Assembly (NCBI RefSeq): GCF_000814825.1
Contig: NZ_CP009302.1
Location: 1,302,001-1,366,000, forward strand
Direction of reading: 5' to 3'
From: Berryella intestinalis
GTDB taxonomy: Bacteria > Actinomycetota > Coriobacteriia > Coriobacteriales > Eggerthellaceae
DNA length: 64,000 bases
Shown: one piece after another, positions 6,569-12,490 of the stretch
Numbering within the stretch: position 1 is the stretch's first letter
Layout: every line of letters begins with the position of its first letter
Made by a program: the position numbers and the translations under genes
Notes under the pieces: generated by a model
What the model saw: the letters and a program-made list of their open reading frames with translations, nothing else
Told to the model about the DNA's origin: nothing
Database searches by the model: none

Positions 6569-7027
6569 ATGGCGGAAACGTATGAAAAAAGAAGCGGGAA
6601 GGCGACGCGCCAGAAGTACGTGAAAGACCGCCGTGACAAGGTGGTTCAGGTGCGTATGAACGACGCGGAGCTTTCCCTGCTGGACGAGCGGCGCGGGACG
6701 TGCTCGCGTTCCAATTTTCTTCGCGGTGAGCTGTACGCGAGTCGGTACGCGCCGCCCAGCCGCGAGGTGGTTCTGGACGTCCCGGCCCTGGACCGTGTCC
6801 GTGTCGAGCTGAACCGCATCGGCGTCAACATGAATCAGATTGCCCGTGCGCGCAACCGGCGCTTGAGCGGCATGGGAGTGCTCGACGCGGTGCGTGAGGA
6901 AATGAGGACGAAGGACGAGGCGGAAGCGTTCCGCGAGTTCCGCGATTCGGTGGACAAGCTCCGGGCGCAAGTCGAGGGACTGCGTGCGGATTTGCAGGCG
7001 TACGTGGAGACGGGAGGTGATGTCTGA
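6569..7027 (+). CDS. mobC: MobC-like relaxosome accessory protein
   Basis: A 152-residue protein. The segment VRVELNRIGVNMNQIARARNRR matches the conserved MobC motif (LxxIGxNLNQIAR) of plasmid relaxosomes. The N-terminus (KVVQVRMNDAELSLLDERR, then SRSNFLRGELY) is a ribbon-helix-helix-like DNA-binding segment, and the C-terminus is a helical, charged tail. MobC bends or melts oriT so that the relaxase can nick it. I chose the ATG at 6569 because AAAGGAGG lies eight bases upstream; a GTG at 6560 is inside that ribosome site. The stop overlaps the relaxase ATG (TGATG at 7025-7029), so the two are translationally coupled. Structured DNA upstream is the expected binding site. Confidence 0.88.
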   Translation: MAETYEKRSGKATRQKYVKDRRDKVVQVRMNDAELSLLDERRGTCSRSNFLRGELYASRYAPPSREVVLDVPALDRVRVELNRIGVNMNQIARARNRRLSGMGVLDAVREEMRTKDEAEAFREFRDSVDKLRAQVEGLRADLQAYVETGGDV

Positions 7028-8553
7028 TGTCAACGACGCATGTGCAGTCGCTTCCGAACGTGCGCGGGCGTATGTCGTACACCGAGTTCGGCGAGGGAAA
7101 GCGCAGACGCGCTCATCTGGAAAACGGCACGGACCGCATCGCCGCGCAGATGGGCGACGCCGCCTCAAGAGGGGATTTCATTGTCTACTGCGAGGGGCAG
7201 AGGCATCGCCACCCGAACGCGGTCAACGAGGGCTACGAGCTGCGCATCTCATGGGCGACCGACGAGCTTGACCCAAGCAAGGCCGACGACATCCAGCGTG
7301 GCATGGAGTACGCGTACACGCTGTGCCACGAGCTTGCTCCCGACTCCATGTGCTGGGTCACCATGCACGTGGACGGCGAGGGAGGCTGCGTGCACGCGCA
7401 CGCGACCATTGCGAACCACGACGCCCGTACCGGTCAGGTCATCAACAAGGGGGACACGAGCCTCTACGCTCCGCGTGTGAAGGCGGTCAATGATGAGCTG
7501 AGCCGTGAGAATGGTTTCTCGGTGCTCGGGGCGGACAAGGAGATGTCCCTCTGGGAGCAGAAGCGCGAGACGTTTTCGCCCGGTTCTTTCGACCGGCGTC
7601 TCGGCGACAAGGTGGCGGATGCCCGCGACCGCTCCAGCACGCTGGACGAGTTCAGGCGCAATCTTGAGTTGAGCGGCGTGACGCTGAAGGAGACCGCGAA
7701 GACCGACGGGAAGACCGGCGAGGTCACGACGGGATGGTCCTACAAGGCTGTGGACGAGTGGGGACCGAAGCGCCGCACCCGCAAGCGCCGTGCCTCCAAC
7801 CTCGCCGACGACCTGACCCGCGAGGGCATCGAGGCGTACTTCGAGGCGAAGCAGCGCGAGCTTGAGGCACCCGAGCAGGACGCCCCGGCACCGGAAGTCC
7901 TTCCCGACGTGCCCGAGACGGCCGAACCGGCAGAACAGCCCTCTGCGGATTTCGCTCTCGACGTGTACGACCTCGACCGGGCGTACGTGTCGGAGATGGC
8001 GTCCGACCTTCAGAGGGCGCACATCCACCGCTCACGCGAGGCGGGCGAGTCCTTCATGGACGAGCGCTACGAACGACTCGTGGAGGCGCGCAACCACCCG
8101 GACGAGCAGCTGGCGAAGCTGCGCGAGGACGTGGACGCCGCGAGGCGCGAGTTCTATGCCTCCAAGGAGGCACGCGACACCATGCAACACCCGTTTCCGG
8201 GGCTTCTGGCCGGCATGCACGTGTTCGCCAAGGCGGGGCGCGACGCCCGTGACCCCGTGTCCCGCATGATGGCCGACATGACCGCCATGATGCTGCGCAT
8301 GATGATTCAGGAGGCGCTCGCGGAGGAGCGCCGCCAGCAGCGCGAGGAGGCGGAGAGGCGCGTCTACGAGTCCCGCAGGAGCATGTGGGATGCCGAGAAG
8401 CGCCTCAAGGCGGCGGAGAAGGCGCTGTCCAACGAGGACGAGCGCGAGACCAAGGCACACGCCAAGACCATGCGGGCGCGCTATGCCAGGGCGCGAAGTG
8501 CCAGCCCAAGCACGCCGAGGTCGGCGGGCAAGGACACGCAGTTCGGTGAGTAG
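7027..8553 (+). CDS. Relaxase / mobilization nuclease (MobP-like)
   Basis: A 508-residue relaxase. The metal-binding motif CVHAHATIANHD (His123, His125, Asn130) is the HxHxxxxN signature of HUH-type mobilization nucleases. Tyr18 in the N-terminal MSYTEFG is the best candidate for the DNA-linking tyrosine. The sequence between (YCEGQRHRHPNAVNEGYELRISWATDELDPSKADDI) fits the conserved core. From about residue 240 the protein turns basic (PKRRTRKRRAS), and the last 200 residues are mostly charged helix and coiled coil (AEERRQQREEAERR). It would nick oriT, stay attached to the 5' end and be exported through a helper conjugation machine. No coupling protein or T4SS gene accompanies it. The start overlaps the mobC stop. 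Confidence 0.85.
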   Translation: MSTTHVQSLPNVRGRMSYTEFGEGKRRRAHLENGTDRIAAQMGDAASRGDFIVYCEGQRHRHPNAVNEGYELRISWATDELDPSKADDIQRGMEYAYTLCHELAPDSMCWVTMHVDGEGGCVHAHATIANHDARTGQVINKGDTSLYAPRVKAVNDELSRENGFSVLGADKEMSLWEQKRETFSPGSFDRRLGDKVADARDRSSTLDEFRRNLELSGVTLKETAKTDGKTGEVTTGWSYKAVDEWGPKRRTRKRRASNLADDLTREGIEAYFEAKQRELEAPEQDAPAPEVLPDVPETAEPAEQPSADFALDVYDLDRAYVSEMASDLQRAHIHRSREAGESFMDERYERLVEARNHPDEQLAKLREDVDAARREFYASKEARDTMQHPFPGLLAGMHVFAKAGRDARDPVSRMMADMTAMMLRMMIQEALAEERRQQREEAERRVYESRRSMWDAEKRLKAAEKALSNEDERETKAHAKTMRARYARARSASPSTPRSAGKDTQFGE

Positions 8554-8565
8554 CCGAAAAGATGA

Positions 8566-8592
8566 GGGAGCAGCGTCAAGCTGCTCCCTTTC
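8566..8592. terminator. Terminator between convergent relaxase and minus-strand genes
   Basis: GGGAGCAGC (8566-8574) pairs with GCTGCTCCC (8580-8588) around a GTCAA loop, followed by TTTCTC on the plus strand. It separates the relaxase gene from the convergent pair at 8593-9217. Confidence 0.7.
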
Positions 8593-8871
8593 TCAATGGA
8601 TTTCAGGTGCTGGCACGTAGTCCCAGCTGGTCCCGAAGTGCGTGATTCCCCACACGTACAGGTCAAGCTCCTCGTCGTGGAACACCGGCTCGTCGGTGTG
8701 CTCCATGAGGAACGACGGGTCCTGCACGATGTACCACTGGAAAATCTCCTCCCACGGTGCCCAGTCCCCGCTCACGGGTTCGAGCGGGCGGCTGGCAATC
8801 TCGTTCGCGAGCACCATCCCGCCGCACGTCTCGGCGAGGTCGGCGTAGGTCTTGATGCCGTAGTCACTCAT
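8593..8871 (-). CDS. Hypothetical plasmid-type 92-aa protein
   Basis: An acidic 92-residue protein beginning MSDYGIKTYADLAETCGGMVLANEI. The C-terminal half reads EIFQWYIVQDPSFLMEHTDEPVFHDEELDLYVWGITHFGTSWDYV. I recall the same Trp/Tyr-rich pattern (QWYII, then YVWGVTHFGTSWDYV) in small proteins of Gram-positive plasmids and conjugative elements, none of known function. GGAGG precedes the ATG. Its first eight bases overlap the end of the upstream minus-strand gene, so the pair is translationally coupled. It runs opposite to the mobilization genes. A role in antirestriction or element maintenance is possible but not shown. Confidence 0.7.
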   Translation of the reverse strand: MSDYGIKTYADLAETCGGMVLANEIASRPLEPVSGDWAPWEEIFQWYIVQDPSFLMEHTDEPVFHDEELDLYVWGITHFGTSWDYVPAPEIH

Positions 8872-9217
8872 CGCCCTCCTCCTCCGCTTCCCGCTCCTCG
8901 ATTCGCTTGAGGTATTCCGCCACGCAGTAGCGCATGGTGCGCAGGGCCTCGCAGTCGATGCTCTCCGCGAGGATGTCCCCGTCGAGGACGACCTCGCCCA
9001 GAGCGTTCACGAACCGCCACTCCATCACGTTGTCGATGCGCTTGAGGACGTCCTTCAGGGTGCCGCTGTCGCGCATGGGGGTGTTCCCGTCGACCTTGGC
9101 CATGCGCTCAAGCTCCTTGGCCTTCGCCGAGCAGATGCGGGCGGTGCGCCTGAGCACCTGCGCCCTCCACATGGCCTCCTCCTGGGGGCTGCTGGGTTCA
9201 AGACGCTCCTTGTCCAT
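8864..9217 (-). CDS. Hypothetical 117-aa helical protein
   Basis: A 117-residue charged protein, largely helical: an N-terminal run (AMWRAQVLRRTARICSAKAKELERMAK), a short middle segment (NVMEWRFVNALGEVVLDGDILAESIDCEALRTMRYCVAEYL), and a Glu-rich end (KRIEEREAEEEGDE). AGGAGG lies seven bases before the ATG at 9217. It forms a two-gene minus-strand operon with the 92-residue gene it overlaps. I do not recognise a family. No membrane span, signal peptide or catalytic motif is seen. Its promoter should lie in 9218-9520, where I could not identify a convincing minus-strand one. Confidence 0.65.
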   Translation of the reverse strand: MDKERLEPSSPQEEAMWRAQVLRRTARICSAKAKELERMAKVDGNTPMRDSGTLKDVLKRIDNVMEWRFVNALGEVVLDGDILAESIDCEALRTMRYCVAEYLKRIEEREAEEEGDE

Positions 9218-9520
9218 CGTGTACCTCCTTATCTTCGTTTCAGAGGCACCCGACGCCGCAGGCGTCCTGCATGGGTGCAGTCCGCTCGCGGGCTACAAAG
9301 AGACCTTCAGAAGGGCTGTTGATGGGCGTACGTGCAAGGGGCGGAAAATCGGGGTTTTCGCCGTCCGCTCGTTTATGAGACGGATTCGGAAAACGCGCGA
9401 GACGGACGGAGCGAAGCGAGGGCGTGAAGCCCGTTTGGAGACCGGCAAAAGCCCAGATGAAGACCCGATAAAGCCCCTGCTCTGGTCTGCAAAAGGGCGT
9501 GCTCCGATAGCTACTGCATA

Positions 9521-9549
9521 TTGACTTTTATTTACTCAGTAGCTATAAT
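9521..9549 (+). promoter_or_regulatory. Promoter of the parA-RHH-RM operon
   Basis: TTGACT (9521-9526), a 17-base spacer and a perfect TATAAT (9544-9549). The -10 box lies in the spacer of an inverted repeat (9533-9563) that matches one downstream of parA, so the promoter is probably repressed by the element's own DNA-binding protein. Between 9218 and 9520 I see GC-rich short inverted repeats and one copy of a CGTTTATGAG motif (9370), but no gene. Confidence 0.75.
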
Positions 9550-9563
9550 ATAGATATTGAGTA
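9533..9563. promoter_or_regulatory. Putative operator O1 over the parA promoter
   Basis: TACTCAGTA (9533-9541) and TATTGAGTA (9555-9563) form an inverted repeat with a 13-base spacer enclosing the -10 box. The same arms, TACTCATTA and TAATGAGTA, with the same 13-base spacer occur at 10171-10201. The consensus half-site is TACTCANTA. Confidence 0.65.
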
Positions 9564-9592
9564 TATATTCTTGATAGGATGGAGGTGCTGAT

Positions 9593-10180
9593 ATGAAGAC
9601 AATCGCAGTCGTTTGCGAGAAAGGCGGCACCGGTAAGTCGGTGATAGCCAACGAGCTTTACGAGAGCTATGTGCGACAGGGCGTGCCCGCGTCGCTCTAC
9701 TCTCTGGACGGTCAGTATAAGGACGCGTCGTCTTCGAAGAAGGTCGAGGATGCCGAGGTTGCCATTGTCGATACGCCGGGCGTGCTGACGGACAATCTGA
9801 GCGACCTCGTTTCCGGTGCAGACGTCATCGTCATTCCCGTTCGACCGACGCCGAACGACATCGAGCCGTTCACGCGAACGGTCTCTATCGTGACGAAGAA
9901 CACGAATGCCCCGCTGGTCATCGTGGTGAACGGGACGAACCGTTTTCGCATGTGCGCGTCGTTCATGGCGTGGCTTGAGAAGAAGTCATGGGCGAAAAAC
10001 GTCGTCAAGGTTCCGCAGTCCGAGGCAATCGTGCAGGCGCAGGGCATGCAGAAATCCGTCGTGAGCGTGGACAGGCACGGTGCCGCCGCCGAGGCGGTCC
10101 GCACGATGTGCCGCAAGGTCAGCATTCTAGCGGGCCTGCCGTTCGAGAAGAAGCAGTTGAAAAGGATAGATACTCATTAG
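9593..10180 (+). CDS. parA: ParA-family partition ATPase
   Basis: A 195-residue ParA/MinD-type ATPase. The deviant Walker A CEKGGTGKS (Lys10 and Lys15) is the hallmark of this family; Walker B is AEVAIVDTPG (Asp60); and VIVIPVRPTPNDIEPF matches the switch region of small plasmid ParA proteins. It has no N-terminal helix-turn-helix, so it belongs to the short (type Ib) group that works with a ribbon-helix-helix partner. GGAGG precedes the ATG. The next gene encodes that kind of partner. A partition system in an integrated element implies a phase in which it exists as a circle that must be segregated. The stop codon lies inside the second operator. Confidence 0.9.
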   Translation: MKTIAVVCEKGGTGKSVIANELYESYVRQGVPASLYSLDGQYKDASSSKKVEDAEVAIVDTPGVLTDNLSDLVSGADVIVIPVRPTPNDIEPFTRTVSIVTKNTNAPLVIVVNGTNRFRMCASFMAWLEKKSWAKNVVKVPQSEAIVQAQGMQKSVVSVDRHGAAAEAVRTMCRKVSILAGLPFEKKQLKRIDTH

Positions 10181-10206
10181 ATACCTGTTAGATAATGAGT
10201 ATCTAT
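10166..10206. promoter_or_regulatory. Putative operator/centromere O2 between parA and RHH gene
   Basis: A 14-base perfect inverted repeat, ATAGATACTCATTA (10166-10179) and TAATGAGTATCTAT (10193-10206), with a 13-base spacer. Its core (10171-10201) has the same half-site and spacing as O1. TTAGATA occurs twice inside. It overlaps the parA stop codon and lies just before the ribosome site of the RHH gene. It could be a parS-like centromere, an operator, or both. Confidence 0.65.
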
Positions 10207-10221
10207 GCGAGGAGGTAGGAT

Positions 10222-10470
10222 ATGGCGAAGAAGCAAGATATGGCGGCATTGCTCGACAAGTTCGAAGCAGACGCCGCGAAGGAACACGATAAGAAGGAGG
10301 CCAAGGCGAGCGTTTCCGCCGATGCATCGGAGGAGCGCGCCACGTCGTTGGTCTCCATGACGAAAAGCGATAAGGAGCGCCTGACGGCGATTGCGAAGAC
10401 TCACGGGTTGAGCCTGTCCGCGTTTTTCCGTCTGGCTGCCGACGAGTACATCGCGAACCATGAGTGGTAA
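10222..10470 (+). CDS. Ribbon-helix-helix DNA-binding protein (ParB-like partner)
   Basis: An 82-residue protein. The N-terminal half is charged and probably flexible (MAALLDKFEADAAKEHDKKEAKAS). The C-terminal half, ATSLVSMTKSDKERLTAIAKTHGLSLSAFFRLAADEYI, fits a ribbon-helix-helix fold: a short strand with alternating residues, then two helices ending in the usual SxSxFxRxAxxEY pattern. Small plasmid partition systems often pair a short ParA with such a protein, which binds the centromere, represses the operon, and stimulates ParA through its flexible N-terminus. Both putative operators flank parA. GGAGG precedes the ATG. The methyltransferase gene follows closely and probably shares the transcript. 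Confidence 0.8.
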   Translation: MAKKQDMAALLDKFEADAAKEHDKKEAKASVSADASEERATSLVSMTKSDKERLTAIAKTHGLSLSAFFRLAADEYIANHEW

Positions 10471-10489
10471 AGGAGGCTTGAATAATTAC

Positions 10490-11488
10490 ATGAATAAGAT
10501 AACGAATATCGAGCTTTTTGCAGGCGCTGGAGGACTCGCCCTTGGCCTTGAACAGGCAGGCATTGAGGGTGTTGAGTTTGTTGAGTTCAATCACGCCGCC
10601 TGTGATACATTGCGCAAAAACCGCCCGAATTGGAATGTTGTCGAGGGTGATGTACATGGAGTGGATTTCACGCAGTATCACGGTAAGGTTGACCTGGTAA
10701 GTGGAGGTGCTCCCTGTCAAGCGTTTTCGTATGCTGGTAAAAAACTAGGGTTCGGCGACACTCGCGGGACGTTGTTTGCCGAGTTTGCGCGTTGCGTTGA
10801 AGAGGTTTCGCCGAAGATGTTCCTGTTCGAGAACGTGCGGGGGCTTCTGAGCCACGACAAGGGCCGGACGTTCGATACCATCAAGCACACGTTCGAGGGG
10901 TTGGGATACGCCGTCCAGCACCGTGTCTTGAATGCCTGCTATTTTGGTGTCGGGCAGAAGCGCGAACGTCTCATCGTCATCGGCATCCGCAACGACCTGG
11001 CAGATAAAGCAGTGTTCGAATATCCCGAGCCCGACAAGGAGCAGACGACGCTTCGCGACGTGCTGCAGAACGTGCCGGACAGCCCTTATCAGCCGTATAG
11101 CGAGAAGAAGCGCAAGGTCATGGCGATGGTGCCTCCCGGCGGATGCTGGGTTGACCTGCCCGATGACGTGGCGCGGGAGTATATGGGCAAAAGTTATTTC
11201 TCCGGCGGAGGCCGCCGTGGGATGGCGCGTCGCATCGCTTGGGATGAGCCGTGTTTGACTTTGACCACCTCGCCGTCGCAGAAGCAGACGGAGCGCTGCC
11301 ATCCCGACGAGACACGTCCGTTTACGGTGCGGGAGTATGCGCGCATCCAGAGCTTTCCCGACGACTGGCAGTTCGAGGGCGCTATCGGCGACCAGTATAA
11401 GCAGATAGGCAACGCCGTGCCCGTGGAGCTAGCGAGGCGTGTCGGGGTGGAGATTGTTCGGGCGTTGCGGAGTTGCAACGATAACTGA
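10490..11488 (+). CDS. DNA (cytosine-5)-methyltransferase of a type II R-M system
   Basis: A 332-residue C5 methyltransferase. Motif I is IELFAGAGGLALGLE (AdoMet binding), motif IV is GGAPCQAFS with catalytic Cys76, motif VI is FENVRG (Glu114), motif VIII is GQKRERL, and motif X is QIGNAVPVELA near the end. The target-recognition region lies at about 190-270. It protects the recognition site of the endonuclease encoded immediately downstream, probably GGNCC. I chose the ATG at 10490, since homologues begin shortly before IELFAGAGG. An ATG at 10460 would overlap the RHH gene, and the AGGAGG upstream sits 13 bases from the chosen start, which is long. Base composition is more AT-rich than the surroundings, a sign of separate acquisition. 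Confidence 0.93.
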   Translation: MNKITNIELFAGAGGLALGLEQAGIEGVEFVEFNHAACDTLRKNRPNWNVVEGDVHGVDFTQYHGKVDLVSGGAPCQAFSYAGKKLGFGDTRGTLFAEFARCVEEVSPKMFLFENVRGLLSHDKGRTFDTIKHTFEGLGYAVQHRVLNACYFGVGQKRERLIVIGIRNDLADKAVFEYPEPDKEQTTLRDVLQNVPDSPYQPYSEKKRKVMAMVPPGGCWVDLPDDVAREYMGKSYFSGGGRRGMARRIAWDEPCLTLTTSPSQKQTERCHPDETRPFTVREYARIQSFPDDWQFEGAIGDQYKQIGNAVPVELARRVGVEIVRALRSCNDN

Positions 11489-11502
11489 AAGGAGGAAGTG
11501 AC

Positions 11503-12345
11503 GTGGATTGGGATATAGATTTCATCTCGTATGAGGATTTCAAGAAGCATGTGCGCAATACCATTGCTCATTACGGTGAGAAATTGGAACCGTATGATGT
11601 CGAAAAGTTTAATAGCAATATCATCGACCCAGTGAAGATGATTTTTGATAAGGCTGTTTATGGCGAAGATTGGCCAACCCTTATTTCGAATGAGATTTTC
11701 CGCCAGCGCGATAAGTCAAACACAAACGAAATCGGGTATTTTCATCAGCGCTTGTTTGAGTTTGTCAAGAATTGTCATGTACCGCTTAATGGACAGGAAG
11801 GCGGATGGGACGTTATTTACGATGTCCCTGACGGCTATGTGCTGGATGATGGAAACACCGTTCACAAAATCTATGTTGAGATGAAGAACAAGCACAATAC
11901 GATGAACTCTGCCGCATCTGGCAAGACGTACATCAAGATGCAAAACCAGCTCTTGAATGATGATGATTGTGTTTGCTTCTTGGTGGAAGCAATAGCACGT
12001 CGTTCGCAAAACATCGTCTGGAAGACCACGGTTGACAAGCAGAAAGTGTCGCATAAACGCATAAGGCGCGTGAGTATTGATAAATTCTATGAGATTGTCA
12101 CCGGGCAGGCCGATGCGTTTTTCAAGGTGTGTATGGCGTTGCCTCATGTTGTCGAAGAGGTGTTGTTAGAAAGCGACAACGAGGTTAAAACACCGCACGA
12201 TACCGTATATCTCCAGATGCGAGAAACGGCCAAGGGCTTCAAGGGCGTTTCGGAAGATATGGCCATGATTCTGTCCATGTATATGCTCGGATTCAGCACA
12301 TACAATGGTTTCGAAGCAATTATCAGAGAGTCCGACAATAAATGA
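11503..12345 (+). CDS. Type II restriction endonuclease, Eco47II family
   Basis: A 280-residue protein that I recognise as the Eco47II/Sau96I family, whose known members cut G^GNCC. The diagnostic stretch is IGYFHQRLFEFVKNCHVP, then GWDVIYD, then IYVEMKNKHNTMNSAASGKTYIKMQ. Asp103 with Glu126-Met-Lys128 gives a PD-(D/E)xK-type active site. The start is a GTG with AAAGGAGG seven bases upstream. It follows the methyltransferase by 14 bases, so protection is made first from a common mRNA. No controller protein is seen. Its AT content is the highest of any gene in the element. Such pairs also act as addiction modules that stabilise the DNA carrying them. Site specificity is inferred from the family. 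Confidence 0.88.
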   Translation: MDWDIDFISYEDFKKHVRNTIAHYGEKLEPYDVEKFNSNIIDPVKMIFDKAVYGEDWPTLISNEIFRQRDKSNTNEIGYFHQRLFEFVKNCHVPLNGQEGGWDVIYDVPDGYVLDDGNTVHKIYVEMKNKHNTMNSAASGKTYIKMQNQLLNDDDCVCFLVEAIARRSQNIVWKTTVDKQKVSHKRIRRVSIDKFYEIVTGQADAFFKVCMALPHVVEEVLLESDNEVKTPHDTVYLQMRETAKGFKGVSEDMAMILSMYMLGFSTYNGFEAIIRESDNK

Positions 12346-12350
12346 TTTAG

Positions 12351-12385
12351 AAGCCCGCCGTTCCATCTGGGCGGCGGGCTTATTT
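12351..12385 (+). terminator. Terminator after the R-M genes
   Basis: AAGCCCGCCG (12351-12360) pairs with CGGCGGGCTT (12372-12381) around an 11-base loop, followed by ATTT. It ends the parA-RHH-M-R transcript before the recombinase gene. Confidence 0.8.
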
Positions 12386-12400
12386 CCAAAGGAGTGAACC

Positions 12401-12490
12401 ATGAAAACCTATAAGCAGAAATTACAGGGGGTGGTAAATCCATGGCACGCAAGAAGAAATTCGCGCCGAACGATAACAACCTCGCGATAG
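12401..12490 (+). CDS. Possible 29-aa leader peptide overlapping recombinase start
   Basis: A short frame with an excellent ribosome site (AAAGGAG, six bases before the ATG) encodes 29 residues starting MKTYKQKLQGVVNPWHARR and stops at TAG 12488-12490. It overlaps the first 49 bases of the recombinase gene in a different frame. The better ribosome site belongs to this small frame, not to the recombinase, so ribosomes finishing it could be needed for, or could compete with, recombinase translation. There is no independent evidence that the peptide itself has a function. Confidence 0.4.
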   Translation: MKTYKQKLQGVVNPWHARRNSRRTITTSR

